Source of the DNA: Achromobacter denitrificans NBRC 15125
Lineage (GTDB): Bacteria > Pseudomonadota > Gammaproteobacteria > Burkholderiales > Burkholderiaceae_B
Direction of reading: 5' to 3'
Length of the DNA stretch: 64,000 nucleotides
Assembly: GCF_001571365.1 (NCBI RefSeq)
Contig: NZ_BCTQ01000010.1
Span: 62,001 to 126,000, forward strand
This document shows positions 28,179 through 41,429 of the stretch, one piece after another; the first letter of the stretch is position 1; the number at the start of each line of letters is the position of its first letter. Both the position numbers and the translations under genes were made by a program. Below the pieces are notes generated by a model. It was not told where the DNA came from, did not search any database, and saw only the letters and a list, made by a program, of their open reading frames with translations.

Positions 28179-29066
28179 ATGGAAATCCGTCAACTCCGCT
28201 ACTTCGCCGTCCTGGCGGAAGAGCTGAACTTCACCCGGGCCGCGGCGCGCCTGCATATTTCGCAGCCGCCGCTCAGCCTGCAGATCGCCCAGCTGGAGCG
28301 CGAGCTGGACGTCAGGCTGTTCGACCGCAACAACCGGCGCGTGGCGCTGACCGAGGCGGGCGAGGCCTTCCTGAACGACGTGCGCGCTCTGCTGGCGAGC
28401 CTGAAGGACGCCACCGTGCGCGCCCGGGCGGTGGACCAGGGGCTGGCGGGAAGGATCGAGGTCGGGCTGTCGGGCTCGCATTTCCTGGGGCCGGTGCCCG
28501 CGCTGATCGCGCGCTATACGGCCGAGCATCCGCAGGTGTCGGTGCTGCTCAATGAAATGAACCCGGCGGCGCAGCTGGAAGCGCTGCGCGGGCATCGTAT
28601 CGACGTGAGTATTTCGCGCACCGCGGTCGACGATGAAGAACTGCAGTCCATGCCGCTCTGGCCCGATCCGGTGGTGGCGGCCTTGCCCCGGCGGCATCCG
28701 CTGGCCGGCCGCAAGCGCCTGGAACTGAGCGACCTGGCCGGGGATCCGTTCGTCATGCTGCGGCAGGATACGTCGGGCTTTGCGCGCCATCTGGCGGAGA
28801 TCTGCGCGCGCGCCGGCATGCCGCTGTCCGTGGCGCAGACGGTGGCCGAGGTGCCGGCGCAACTGGCGCTGGTCGCGGCGGGGCTGGGCGTGGCGTTGGT
28901 GCCGCGCTCGACCTGCCGCCATCTGGGCGACCGCGTTGCGGTCTGCGGCCTGCCCGCCGCCATTGCGCGCGCCACGGTCTATGCGGTGACGCGCCGCCAG
29001 GGCAGGCGGCGCGCGCTCGATACCTTTCTTCAGACGGCGGCGCAGATGGGGGACGGCGAGGCCTGA
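28179..29066 (+). CDS. LysR-family transcriptional regulator, CatR/BenM-like
   Basis: A regulator of 295 residues beginning MEIRQLRYFAVLAEELNFTR, the opening usual for the CatR/BenM branch. The helix-turn-helix is at about 18-40 (AAARLHISQPPLSLQI) and the effector domain from 90 on has the GLSGSHFLGPVPALI strand pattern. Divergent from the Bug receptor and maleate-isomerase-like pair, which it probably controls in response to a dicarboxylic or aromatic acid (inference). The M61 peptidase gene converges on it 24 bp downstream. Confidence 0.88.
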   Translation: MEIRQLRYFAVLAEELNFTRAAARLHISQPPLSLQIAQLERELDVRLFDRNNRRVALTEAGEAFLNDVRALLASLKDATVRARAVDQGLAGRIEVGLSGSHFLGPVPALIARYTAEHPQVSVLLNEMNPAAQLEALRGHRIDVSISRTAVDDEELQSMPLWPDPVVAALPRRHPLAGRKRLELSDLAGDPFVMLRQDTSGFARHLAEICARAGMPLSVAQTVAEVPAQLALVAAGLGVALVPRSTCRHLGDRVAVCGLPAAIARATVYAVTRRQGRRRALDTFLQTAAQMGDGEA

Positions 29067-29090
29067 GGCCGCGGGCCCGCGCCCAGCGTC

Positions 29091-30869
29091 TTACGCCGTG
29101 AGCATGCACTCCGAGGTGTCCGGCGCGGCCAGTTTCACGCGGAATGCGCGCAGCTCGTCGCGGCGGAACACGTGCACCGTCACCCGGTCGCCGGCCCGGT
29201 ATTGCGCCAGCAGCAGGTCCAGTCCGGCCGGCGCGTCCACGCGCAGGCCGTCGATGGCCACCAGCACGTCGCCGGCGGACAGGCCGCCCTTGTGGGCGGC
29301 GCCGCCTTCCAGCACGGTGGCCAGCATCAGCGAATCGCCTTGCTTGCGGGTGCGCGCGTCCAGCGAGGGGATGTTGGCCGCGGCTTTCCATTGCAGCGTG
29401 ACGCCTTGCGGCGCCAGCAGTTCGGCCAGCGGCACGTCGGCCGTGCCGTAGGCATGCCGCGCGATGAAGCGGCGCGTATCGACGCCGGTGGCTTCCTGGA
29501 TCAGCGCGGGCAGGCCGTCTTCGGGCAGCCCGTCAGGCTTGCCTTGGTAGAAATCGCGTCCGTAGCGCTCCCACAGCAGGCGCATGACGTCGTCGAGCGA
29601 ATGCGCGCCGGCGCTGTCGCGACGGATCAGCAGGTCCAGCCCGAGCGCCACCAGCGCGCCCTTGGTGTAGTAGCTGACCAGGGCGTTGGGGGAGTTCTCG
29701 TCCTGCTTGTAGTAGCGGGTCCAGGCGTCGAAGGAGCTTTCCGCCACCGATTGCTTGTCGCGGCCGGGCGTGCGCGCCACGCTGGAGATGGTCTTGGCCA
29801 GCAAGCGCAGGTAGTCGGGGCGGGTGATGGCGCCCGAGCGCAGCAGCAGCAGGTCGTCGTAATAGGAGGTGAAGCCTTCGAATACCCACAGCAGCCGGGT
29901 CAGGTCGGGCCGCGACAGGTCGTAGGGCGCGAAGGCTTCCGGCTTGATCCGCTTGACGTTCCAGGTGTGGAAGTACTCATGGCTGACCAGGCCGAGAAAG
30001 CCGCGGTAGCCTTCGCCCTGGCCCTGCTGGCCGAGAACGGGCAGGTCCTTGCGGGCGGTCATCAGCGCCGTGCTCGCGCGGTGTTCCAGCCCGCCGTAGC
30101 CGTCGCCCGTCACCATCGTCATGAAGACGTAGCGGTCGGCGCTGTCCAGGAAGGGCGCGCGGCGGGTGCGGGGCTCGAAGAACGCGATCTGCGTTTCGCA
30201 GATCTTGCGCACGTCTTCGGTGATGCGGGCCAGGTCCAGGTTGGGCGCGACGCCGGTGAACACCAGTTCGTGCTCGGCGCCGTGCGCCGTGAAGCTCGAC
30301 ACCTGGGGCGTGCCCATTTCCACCGGGTGGTCGATCAGCGCGTCGTAGTCGGGCGCCAGGTACAGGCCGAAGCCGTGCCGCCGGGCCGCTCCCGGACGGC
30401 CGCGGGCTTCCGGCAGGCTGGTGTAGACCTTCCAGCCGTCGATGCCGCGCGGCGGCGCCAGGTCGACCAGGCAGGGCAGATGGTCCTGGCCGTGCACGCG
30501 CAGGAATACGCTGGTGCCGTTGAAAAAACCGTGGGTCTCGTCCAGGTGCGCGCCGCGCACCGACAGGTCCCAGGCGTAGACCACGTACTCCACCCGCAGC
30601 GGACCGTCGCAGGGCGCGGCCTGCCAGGTGTGGTTGTCGGTCTTGTCGACCGCCACGCGCCGCGTGCCCGAGTAGGCCGCCAGCGACTCGATCTGGCGCG
30701 AGAAATCGCGGATCAGGTAGCTGCCCGGGATCCAGGCGGGGAGGGACAGGCGCTGGCCGCCGGGGGAGGGGGCCGGTATGGTTAGGGTTATCCGGTAGCG
30801 GTGTCCGGCCGGATCGTGGGGCGCGAGGCGGTAAAGTAGCGGCGGGGCTTGGTCTTTTTCCATAGCCAT
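29091..30869 (-). CDS. M61-family metallopeptidase with C-terminal PDZ domain
   Basis: A zinc aminopeptidase-like protein of 592 residues, related to glycyl aminopeptidase. The metal site HEYFH is at 297-301, with the third ligand expected in FEGFTSYY about 30 residues later; the substrate loop GGLEH is at 259-263. A PDZ domain fills the C-terminal 100 residues ([22 protein letters not shown] in parts). No signal peptide is seen, so a cytoplasmic location is likely. A second ATG two codons in is an equally good start. Only 32 bp separate its start from the divergent enoyl-CoA hydratase, so promoters must overlap the neighbouring coding sequence. Confidence 0.9.
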   Translation of the reverse strand: MAMEKDQAPPLLYRLAPHDPAGHRYRITLTIPAPSPGGQRLSLPAWIPGSYLIRDFSRQIESLAAYSGTRRVAVDKTDNHTWQAAPCDGPLRVEYVVYAWDLSVRGAHLDETHGFFNGTSVFLRVHGQDHLPCLVDLAPPRGIDGWKVYTSLPEARGRPGAARRHGFGLYLAPDYDALIDHPVEMGTPQVSSFTAHGAEHELVFTGVAPNLDLARITEDVRKICETQIAFFEPRTRRAPFLDSADRYVFMTMVTGDGYGGLEHRASTALMTARKDLPVLGQQGQGEGYRGFLGLVSHEYFHTWNVKRIKPEAFAPYDLSRPDLTRLLWVFEGFTSYYDDLLLLRSGAITRPDYLRLLAKTISSVARTPGRDKQSVAESSFDAWTRYYKQDENSPNALVSYYTKGALVALGLDLLIRRDSAGAHSLDDVMRLLWERYGRDFYQGKPDGLPEDGLPALIQEATGVDTRRFIARHAYGTADVPLAELLAPQGVTLQWKAAANIPSLDARTRKQGDSLMLATVLEGGAAHKGGLSAGDVLVAIDGLRVDAPAGLDLLLAQYRAGDRVTVHVFRRDELRAFRVKLAAPDTSECMLTA

Positions 30870-30901
30870 ATCTTACTTTCATACATCTTCGGAGACATGC
30901 A

Positions 30902-31678
30902 ATGAGCGAGTCGTTTGTGCTGGTCGAAACCCGGGGCCGCGTCGGCCTGTTGACGCTCAACCGTCCCAAGGCGCTCAACGCGCTGAACGATCAACTGATG
31001 GATGAGCTCGGCGCGGCCCTGCTGGCCTTCGAAGCGAACCCCGATGTCGGCGCGGTGGTCATCACCGGCAGCGAAAAGGCCTTCGCCGCGGGCGCCGACA
31101 TCGGCGCGATGAAAGACTGGTCGTACATGGACGTGTACGGCAGCGAGTACATCACCCGCAACTGGGAAACGCTCAAGCGCATCCGCAAGCCCGTGATCGC
31201 CGCCGTGGCCGGCTACGCCCTGGGCGGCGGCTGCGAACTGGCCATGATGTGCGACATCATCATCGCCGCCGACACGGCCAAGTTCGGCCAGCCCGAGATC
31301 AAGCTGGGCGTGATCCCGGGCGCGGGCGGCACCCAGCGCCTGCCGCGCGCGGTGGGCAAGGCCAAGGCCATGGACCTGGCGTTGACCGCCCGCATGATGG
31401 GCGCCGAGGAAGCCGAGCGCGCCGGCCTCGTGTCGCGCGTGGTGCCCGCCGACAAGCTCATGGAAGAAGCCATGGACGCGGCCACCATCATCGCGTCCAT
31501 GTCCCTGCCGTCGGTCATGATGGCCAAGGAATGCGTCAACCGCGCTTTCGAGGGTTCGCTGAACGAAGGCCTGCTGTTCGAGCGTCGCGTGTTCCATTCG
31601 CTGTTCGCCACCGAAGACCAGAAAGAAGGCATGGCCGCCTTCACCGAAAAACGCAAACCGGATTTCAAACACCGTTAA
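30902..31678 (+). CDS. Enoyl-CoA hydratase (crotonase)
   Basis: Adds water across the double bond of trans-2-enoyl-CoA. It has 258 residues, normal for a monofunctional crotonase. Both catalytic glutamates are present, in [12 protein letters not shown] (about 117) and [19 protein letters not shown] (about 137). The oxyanion loop [11 protein letters not shown] is intact. The start follows CGGAG. Substrate chain length is not predictable; relatives act in short-chain fatty acid or phenylacetate breakdown. Two intrinsic terminators follow. Confidence 0.93.
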   Translation: MSESFVLVETRGRVGLLTLNRPKALNALNDQLMDELGAALLAFEANPDVGAVVITGSEKAFAAGADIGAMKDWSYMDVYGSEYITRNWETLKRIRKPVIAAVAGYALGGGCELAMMCDIIIAADTAKFGQPEIKLGVIPGAGGTQRLPRAVGKAKAMDLALTARMMGAEEAERAGLVSRVVPADKLMEEAMDAATIIASMSLPSVMMAKECVNRAFEGSLNEGLLFERRVFHSLFATEDQKEGMAAFTEKRKPDFKHR

Positions 31679-31995
31679 TTCCGGTTACGTCCGCGCCGAC
31701 GGCGAGGACGCCCTTTTTTGCCCCGGGAGAGAAGCCCCCATCGGGCGGCAGGCGAGCCAGGCTCGCGCCGCCTGGGGCATTTCTGGTCCGACGCGCCCGC
31801 CTGGGCGCGTTTTTCATTCCGATTCCAGCGTTTTCGCGGCGTTGCGCCTTGAAACGCTTGGTCAGCACCATGTAGCCGGGTTCGGTCCTATCCTGAGTAG
31901 GCGTCATCTTGAGGTGCCGCGCCAGAGAGGCTTGTCCGAACTGGCAAGTCCCGCGCGGCGGCTCGCCTGCAAACAACACCAAGAAGGAGCCTTGC
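31679..31995. other. Gene-free, strongly structured gap (317 bp)
   Basis: No gene is supported. In order on the plus strand it holds: a weak terminator-like hairpin GGCG-agga-CGCC followed by six T's (31701-31719); a segment closed by GCCCC (31720-31724) and GGGGC (31774-31778) with an inner stem GGCGGC/GCCGCC plus GCGAG/CTCGC at 31744-31772; and a strong terminator at 31792-31814. The rest up to the AAGGAG of the DUF1254 gene has no feature that I can name. Confidence 0.6.
31792..31814 (+). terminator. Rho-independent terminator after the enoyl-CoA hydratase
   Basis: A perfect 7 bp stem CGCGCCC / GGGCGCG with a 4-nt loop, followed directly by TTTTT. It lies on the plus strand 114 bp after the hydratase stop and upstream of the DUF1254 gene. 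Confidence 0.85.
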
Positions 31996-33540
31996 ATGCG
32001 TATACCTATCGCTACCCGCCGGTGGTCTTCCGCTGTACTCGCCGGCGCGCTGAGCGCCTGCTTCGTCACCGCCGCCCAGGCTCAGTCCCCGCGCCCCTCC
32101 CTGCGCCTCGTGTCGGAAACTCCCTATCCGGCAGCCTCGGCGCCCGCGCCGGCCATGAGCGAGCAGGAACTGCGCGACACGGCCATCGATGCCTACGTCT
32201 ACGCGTATCCCATGGTGCTGATGGAACTGGCCCGCCGCAAGGCCACGGCGGTGCAGAGCCCGCTGGACGGCAAGGCGCCCATGAACCAGTTCGGCCACAA
32301 GGCTTCCTTCCCGGATCCGCGCGCCCGGGACACGCCCTGGCCCAGCGCGGACGCGCTGTACTCCAGCCTGTGGTTCGACGTGTCCCAGGCGCCGCTGGTG
32401 GTGAACCTGCCGGCCACGGGCGACCGCTATTCGGTGCTGTCGGCGCTGGACATGTGGAGCGACGTGTTCGCCTCGCGAGGCGCGCGCACCAACGGCAAGG
32501 CCGCCCAATCGTTCGTCATCGTCGGCCCTGGCTGGCAGGGCAGCGTGCCCGCCGGCATGGACGTGATCCACAGCCCGACGGCCACCGGCTGGCTCATCGG
32601 CTGGACCCAGACGGCCGGCCCGCAGGACTACGCGGCGGTCAACCAGATCCAGGCCGGCATGACCGCCAGCCCGCTGGCCGCGCCCGCCGCGCGGCCCGCC
32701 CGCAGCCGCAACGCCGACGGCGCCTACCCGCAAACCGGGCCCGGCGTGGGCACGGCCCCGATCGGCAGCGGATTGCGGGCGCCGATGCCGGCGCTGCCCG
32801 ACGGCACGCCGGCCGAGCAGGCCGCCGCCATGGACGCCGCGACTTTCTTCGCGCTGTTCTTCGACGTGCTGCGCAACAATCCGCCGCATGCCAACGACAC
32901 GCCCATCCTGGACCGCATGCGCCGCATCGGCCTGGACGGCCAGCGGCCCTTCTCGTACGGCAGCCTGAGCCCGGCCGTGCAGCAGGCGCTGACCGATGCC
33001 CAGCCGCTGGCCGGCCGCCGCATCGCCGACGGCGTGTCGCGCCTGGGCACGCCGCTCAATGGCTGGAACACCGTGCTCTCCGGCATCGGGACCTACGGCA
33101 CCGACTATGCGCGCCGCGCGGCCATCGCCTACGCGGGCCTGGGCGCGCCCACGCCGGAGGACGTGCTGTATCCGGTGACGATGTCGGACGCCAAGGGACG
33201 CGCGCTGGAAGCCGGCGAGGACTACGTCCTGCACTTCGACAAGGGGCAGTTGCCGCCGGCCAACGCGTTCTGGTCCCTGCACGTCTATGACGCGCAGTAC
33301 GGATTTCCCGACAATCCGGCCAACCGCTACGTGCTGCGCAGCACCGACAACCTGAAGTACAACGCGGACGGCTCGCTGGACATCTACATCCAGCGGCGCG
33401 ATCCGGGCGAACGCAAGCGCCCGAACTGGCTGGCCACGCCGGCCGCCGACGCGCCCTTCCTGTTGAGCATGCGGCTGTACTGGCCGCAGGACACGGCGCT
33501 GGACGGCCAGTGGGCGCCGCCGCCGGTCAAGGAGGACTGA
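31996..33540 (+). CDS. DUF1254/DUF1214 domain secreted protein
   Basis: A protein of 514 residues with a Sec signal peptide (hydrophobic stretch about 10-28, AQA cleavage site near 30). The DUF1254 half has the recognisable opening AYVYAYPMVLMELARRKAT and the block PMNQFGHKASFPDPRARDTPWPSADALYSSLWFD (quoted as DTPWPSADALYSSLWFD). The DUF1214 half ends with FWSLHVYDAQYGFPDNPANRYVLRST (in part) and the PNWLATP segment. The function is unknown; family members are periplasmic or surface proteins found across soil bacteria. The ATG follows AAGGAG. It stands alone between two terminator regions and the atp promoter. Confidence 0.9.
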   Translation: MRIPIATRRWSSAVLAGALSACFVTAAQAQSPRPSLRLVSETPYPAASAPAPAMSEQELRDTAIDAYVYAYPMVLMELARRKATAVQSPLDGKAPMNQFGHKASFPDPRARDTPWPSADALYSSLWFDVSQAPLVVNLPATGDRYSVLSALDMWSDVFASRGARTNGKAAQSFVIVGPGWQGSVPAGMDVIHSPTATGWLIGWTQTAGPQDYAAVNQIQAGMTASPLAAPAARPARSRNADGAYPQTGPGVGTAPIGSGLRAPMPALPDGTPAEQAAAMDAATFFALFFDVLRNNPPHANDTPILDRMRRIGLDGQRPFSYGSLSPAVQQALTDAQPLAGRRIADGVSRLGTPLNGWNTVLSGIGTYGTDYARRAAIAYAGLGAPTPEDVLYPVTMSDAKGRALEAGEDYVLHFDKGQLPPANAFWSLHVYDAQYGFPDNPANRYVLRSTDNLKYNADGSLDIYIQRRDPGERKRPNWLATPAADAPFLLSMRLYWPQDTALDGQWAPPPVKED

Positions 33541-33697
33541 GCTTCGTCGTCCACGGGATGGAGGTCGCCTCCTGGGGAGGCGGCCTTCGCCGCGCGGGCG
33601 GGGCAGGGGCGCCGACGGTTTTCCAGGCCGTTCGCGTCCCTAATTTTCGTCCTTCGGCCGGGCGTTGTTTACACCTTACAAGCGGCCGAAAGTTCAT

Positions 33698-33727
33698 TTG
33701 CTCGGGCAAAAAGAATCACGCTATACT
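33698..33727 (+). promoter_or_regulatory. Probable sigma-70 promoter of the atp operon
   Basis: TTGCTC, an 18 bp spacer, then TATACT. The -10 box matches consensus at five of six positions; the -35 box is weaker. It lies about 90 bp before the atpI start in a locally AT-richer stretch, and it is the only good -10 between the DUF1254 stop and atpI. Confidence 0.55.
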
Positions 33728-33815
33728 CTGCGGGTTTGACGCTTGCGGGATAAGAACACGTGGCGGCGGGATGCGCCGGTTCTGACAGGGGCAAGAAGCA
33801 AAGCGAGGAAGTTTG

Positions 33816-35275
<1,460 letters not shown>

Positions 35276-35287
35276 TCCCCCCGAATT

Positions 35288-35334
35288 TCCCGCGCTGGCC
35301 ACCCGGCCAGCGCGGGATAGCAAGATTATCTTGC
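35288..35334. repeat. Two consecutive hairpins between atpB and atpE
   Basis: The first is a perfect 13 bp stem, TCCCGCGCTGGCC and its complement, with a 4-nt loop (35288-35317). The second is GCAAGAT-T-ATCTTGC (35320-35334). Neither has a terminal T-run, and the operon continues, so they are not terminators. They are followed by a U/A-rich leader and a strong AAGGAG before atpE. Confidence 0.8.
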
Positions 35335-35367
35335 ATTGAGCTGTACCCCTTATTTTTCAATTTTTGA

Positions 35368-35637
<270 letters not shown>

Positions 35638-35781
35638 GGCACCGCCCGCCGGCGAAAAGGCGGGTCATGACGCTGGCGGCGGTGCAGGCTTACCGCCCAT
35701 CGCCGCCCAGCAAAGTATCGAGTGCTCCGTAACGTCCCTTCCCGGGTGCGGCCGGAGCCGAAAGGTGTTAAAGGAACGACC

Positions 35782-36252
35782 GTGAATCTGAACGCGACGA
35801 TCATTTTCCAGATGCTCGTGTTCTTCGTTCTGGGCTGGTTCACGATGAAATTCGTGTGGCCTCCTCTGACGAAGGCGATGGACGAGCGCCGCCAAAAAAT
35901 CGCCGACGGCCTTGCCGCCGCCGAGAAGGGCAAGGCCGATCTGGCCCAGGCCCAGGCGCGCGTCAGTCTGATCGAGGCTTCTGCCAAGTCCGAAAACCAC
36001 GCCCGCATCATCGAGGCCGAAAAGCAAGCCGCCTCCCTGATCGAGCAGGCCCGCCGCGAAGCGGAAGCCGAACGCGCCCGCATTGTGGCGCAGGCTGCCC
36101 AGGACGCCGCGCAGGAAGTCCAGCGCGCCCGCGACCTGCTGCGCGACGACGTGGCCGCGCTGGCCGTGAAGGGTGCTGAACAGATCCTCAAGCGCGAGGT
36201 TGACGCCCGCGCACACGCCGAGCTGCTGAACCAGCTCCGCGCGCAGCTTTAA
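35782..36252 (+). CDS. atpF: ATP synthase F0 subunit b
   Basis: The peripheral stalk. It has 156 residues, exactly the E. coli length: one N-terminal membrane helix (about 6-24, [19 protein letters not shown]) and then a long Ala/Glu/Arg-rich coiled coil. It uses a GTG start 5 bp after AAGGAA. The 144 bp before it contain another GC-rich inverted repeat (CCCGCC-N8-GGCGGG) but no gene. atpH follows after 12 bp. Confidence 0.96.
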   Translation: MNLNATIIFQMLVFFVLGWFTMKFVWPPLTKAMDERRQKIADGLAAAEKGKADLAQAQARVSLIEASAKSENHARIIEAEKQAASLIEQARREAEAERARIVAQAAQDAAQEVQRARDLLRDDVAALAVKGAEQILKREVDARAHAELLNQLRAQL

Positions 36253-36264
36253 TCCGGGACCGCC

Positions 36265-36804
36265 ATGGCTGAACTTTCCACTGTTGCCCGGCCCTACGCT
36301 GAGGCGCTCTTCAGCGCGGCGCGCGACGACAAGGCCGGCTTGCCGGCCTGGTCCGACCTGGTCGGCGAAATGTCGCAGGTCGCCTCCAACCCCGACGTGC
36401 GCGAGGCCATGGCCGATCCGCGTCTGGGCGACAAGCAGCGCGTCGAGCTGTTTACCGGCCTGATCAAGGCGGAACTGCCTCAAGCCGCCCGCAATTTCAT
36501 CGAGTTGCTGGTCGAAAACGACCGGCTGCTGCTGATGCCGGACATCGCCACGCAATTCGCGACGCTGCGGAATCGTCACGACGGCACGGCGCAGGCGGAA
36601 ATCACCAGCGCGTTCGAGATGAGCGATGCCCAGGTCAAAGAACTGGTCGCCGCGCTCGAACAAAAATTTGGCCTCAAGCTCAAGCCCAGCGTCACCGTCG
36701 ATCCGTCGTTGATTGGCGGCGTGCGCGTGGCGGTCGGTGACCAGGTGCTCGATACTTCCGTACAAGCCCAGTTGGCCCGCATGCGCGATCAGCTCGCCGC
36801 TTAA
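36265..36804 (+). CDS. atpH: ATP synthase F1 subunit delta
   Basis: Links the b-stalk to the top of F1. It has 179 residues with the conserved opening [15 protein letters not shown] and the C-terminal [29 protein letters not shown] (quoted as [18 protein letters not shown]). It is helical throughout and has no membrane segment. It lies between atpF (12 bp) and atpA (28 bp) in the standard order. Confidence 0.96.
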   Translation: MAELSTVARPYAEALFSAARDDKAGLPAWSDLVGEMSQVASNPDVREAMADPRLGDKQRVELFTGLIKAELPQAARNFIELLVENDRLLLMPDIATQFATLRNRHDGTAQAEITSAFEMSDAQVKELVAALEQKFGLKLKPSVTVDPSLIGGVRVAVGDQVLDTSVQAQLARMRDQLAA

Positions 36805-36832
36805 GGCAACTAACAGGATTCCAGGAGTCAAT

Positions 36833-38374
36833 ATGCAACTCAATCCCTCCGAGATCAGCGAACTGCTCAAGAGCCGCATCGAGGGCCTGGGCGCTTCGGC
36901 TGATGTCCGTACTCAGGGCACCGTCGTGTCCGTGACCGACGGTATTACCCGCATCCACGGTTTGTCCGACGTGATGCAGGGCGAAATGCTCGAATTCCCC
37001 AACAACGTTTTCGGTCTGGCGCTCAACCTTGAGCGTGATTCCGTCGGCGCCGTTATTCTCGGCGACTACACCGGCGTTTCCGAAGGCGACCAGGTCAAGA
37101 CGACCGGCCGCATTCTCGAAGTGCCGGTCGGTCCCGAACTGAAAGGCCGCGTGGTCAACACGCTGGGCGAGCCGATCGACGGCAAGGGCCCGGTCAATGC
37201 CAAGGCCACCGACATCATCGAGAAAGTGGCTCCCGGCGTTATCGCCCGCCGCTCGGTGTCGCAGCCGCTGCAAACCGGCATCAAGGCTATCGACTCGATG
37301 GTTCCCATCGGCCGCGGCCAGCGCGAACTGATCATTGGCGACCGCCAGACCGGCAAGACCGCCGTCGCTGTCGACACGATCATCAGCCAGAAGGGCAAGG
37401 GCGTCACCTGCGTGTACGTCGCCATCGGCCAGAAGGCTTCCACGATCAACAACGTGGTCCGCAAGCTCGAAGAGCACGGCGCCATGGAATACACCATCGT
37501 CGTGGCCGCTTCGGCCTCCGACTCGGCCGCCATGCAGTACCTGGCCGCCTACGCCGGTTGCACGATGGGCGAATACTTCCGCGATCGCGGCGAAGACGCC
37601 CTGATCGTCTATGACGACCTGACCAAGCAAGCCTGGGCCTACCGCCAGGTCTCGCTGCTGCTGCGCCGTCCGCCGGGCCGCGAAGCCTACCCGGGCGACG
37701 TGTTCTACCTGCACTCGCGCCTGCTGGAGCGTGCCGCTCGCGTCAACGAAGAGTACGTCGAGAAGTTCACCAACGGCGCCGTCAAGGGCAAGACCGGCTC
37801 GCTGACCGCGCTGCCGATCATCGAAACCCAGGCAGGCGACGTGTCGGCCTTCGTTCCGACCAACGTGATCTCGATCACCGACGGCCAGATCTTCCTGGAA
37901 ACCGACCTGTTCAACGCCGGTGTCCGTCCCGCCATCAACGCCGGTATCTCGGTGTCGCGCGTGGGTGGCGCTGCCCAGACCAAGGTCGTCAAGAAGCTGT
38001 CCGGCGGTATCCGTACCGACTTGGCGCAGTACCGTGAACTGGCCGCCTTCGCGCAGTTCGCTTCCGACCTGGACGACGCCACCCGTCGCCAGCTGGAACG
38101 CGGCAAGCGCGTGGTCGAACTGCTCAAGCAGCCGCAATACCAGCCGCTGCAAGTGTGGGAACTGGCCGTCACGCTGTACACGGTCAACAACGGCTACCTG
38201 GATGAAGTGGACGTGGCCCAAGTGCTGTCGTTCGAGAAGTCGCTGAAGGATCAACTGAAGGCCAAGCATGCGGCCCTGATCCAGCGCATCGAAGACACCA
38301 AGGAACTGTCCAAGGATGACGAAGCCGAATTGGCCGCCGCCATCCAGGAATTCAAGAAGCACGGTGCTTTTTAA
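36833..38374 (+). CDS. atpA: ATP synthase F1 subunit alpha
   Basis: The regulatory nucleotide-binding subunit; three copies alternate with beta. It has 513 residues, identical in length to E. coli. P-loop GDRQTGKT at 169-176; the alpha-specific [20 protein letters not shown] and [27 protein letters not shown] (in parts) are intact, including the catalytic arginine region [11 protein letters not shown]. The ATG follows CAGGAG. A REP-like repeat pair separates it from atpG. Confidence 0.98.
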   Translation: MQLNPSEISELLKSRIEGLGASADVRTQGTVVSVTDGITRIHGLSDVMQGEMLEFPNNVFGLALNLERDSVGAVILGDYTGVSEGDQVKTTGRILEVPVGPELKGRVVNTLGEPIDGKGPVNAKATDIIEKVAPGVIARRSVSQPLQTGIKAIDSMVPIGRGQRELIIGDRQTGKTAVAVDTIISQKGKGVTCVYVAIGQKASTINNVVRKLEEHGAMEYTIVVAASASDSAAMQYLAAYAGCTMGEYFRDRGEDALIVYDDLTKQAWAYRQVSLLLRRPPGREAYPGDVFYLHSRLLERAARVNEEYVEKFTNGAVKGKTGSLTALPIIETQAGDVSAFVPTNVISITDGQIFLETDLFNAGVRPAINAGISVSRVGGAAQTKVVKKLSGGIRTDLAQYRELAAFAQFASDLDDATRRQLERGKRVVELLKQPQYQPLQVWELAVTLYTVNNGYLDEVDVAQVLSFEKSLKDQLKAKHAALIQRIEDTKELSKDDEAELAAAIQEFKKHGAF

Positions 38375-38380
38375 GAAAGT

Positions 38381-38448
38381 GATGGGTTAGGCGTCCGCGA
38401 CGCCTCACCCATCCTTCCCGGATGGTTGAGGCGCGAGCGGAACCCATC
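38381..38448. repeat. Pair of REP-like hairpins in the atpA-atpG gap
   Basis: First hairpin: GATGGGT-T-AGGCGT-N5-ACGCCT-C-ACCCATC (38381-38413), one mismatch. Second: GGATGG..GAGGCGCGAGCGGAA..CCCATC (38420-38448). The second shares the blocks GGATGG, GCGCGAG and AACCCATC with the larger repeat at 18.4 kb. No T-run follows. They lie inside a transcribed operon without interrupting a gene. Confidence 0.75.
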
Positions 38449-38472
38449 GGCCAGTCTTCACAGGAAAGCGCA

Positions 38473-40816
<2,344 letters not shown>

Positions 40817-40825
40817 GGAACCGAT

Positions 40826-41251
40826 ATGGCTACCCTGCATGTGGATGTCGTCAGCGCAGAGGAAGCGATCTTCTCCGGTGAGGCGAAGTTCGTGGTGCTG
40901 CCTGGCGAGGCGGGTGAACTGGGCATTCTGCCCGGCCACACCCCGCTGATTTCGCGCATACGCCCCGGGACGGTCAAGATCGTTCGTGCCGACCAGGGCG
41001 AGGAAAACGTCTTCGTCGCCGGGGGCATTCTGGAAGTGCAGCCGGGCAGCGTGACGGTTCTGGCCGATACGGCCATCCGTGCCGCCGACCTGGACGAAGC
41101 CCGCGCCCTGGAAGCTCGCAAGAAGGCCGAAGAGGCCCTGGCGAACGCCAAGGACAAGGCGGACATCGCCGTCGTCGAAGCCGAGCTCGCCATGCTGGCC
41201 GCACAGGCCATCGCGGCGCGCAAGCTGCGCCAAGGCGGACGTTCGCACTAA
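40826..41251 (+). CDS. atpC: ATP synthase F1 subunit epsilon
   Basis: Couples gamma to the c-ring and restrains ATP hydrolysis. It has 141 residues: an N-terminal beta-sandwich ([33 protein letters not shown]) and a C-terminal helical hairpin rich in Ala/Glu (about 90-135). Last gene of the operon, followed within 42 bp by an intrinsic terminator. Confidence 0.96.
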   Translation: MATLHVDVVSAEEAIFSGEAKFVVLPGEAGELGILPGHTPLISRIRPGTVKIVRADQGEENVFVAGGILEVQPGSVTVLADTAIRAADLDEARALEARKKAEEALANAKDKADIAVVEAELAMLAAQAIAARKLRQGGRSH

Positions 41252-41292
41252 GCGCTACGCTCGTCCGGGGCCTGAGCCCCGGATACGAAAAG

Positions 41293-41319
41293 GCGGCCCT
41301 CCGGGGCCGCTTTTTTTTT
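41293..41319 (+). terminator. Rho-independent terminator of the atp operon
   Basis: Perfect stem GCGGCCC / GGGCCGC with a 4-nt loop (TCCG), followed directly by nine T's. It is the strongest terminator in the window and ends the atpIBEFHAGDC unit. Confidence 0.95.
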
Positions 41320-41429
41320 CGGCGCGAGGCGCCCCTCGCCGCGCGGGCCGCAATGCGTTCAGTACGAATAGCGGCGCATGCGCCGCGCCGGTAGCCTTCG
41401 GCTTGGGTCAATCAAGCGGGGGAGAAGGC

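Noticed and set aside
31720-31778. Glycine-type riboswitch (GGGAGAG-like wording)
   Set aside because: The rest of the conserved core is missing and the downstream gene has no glycine link.
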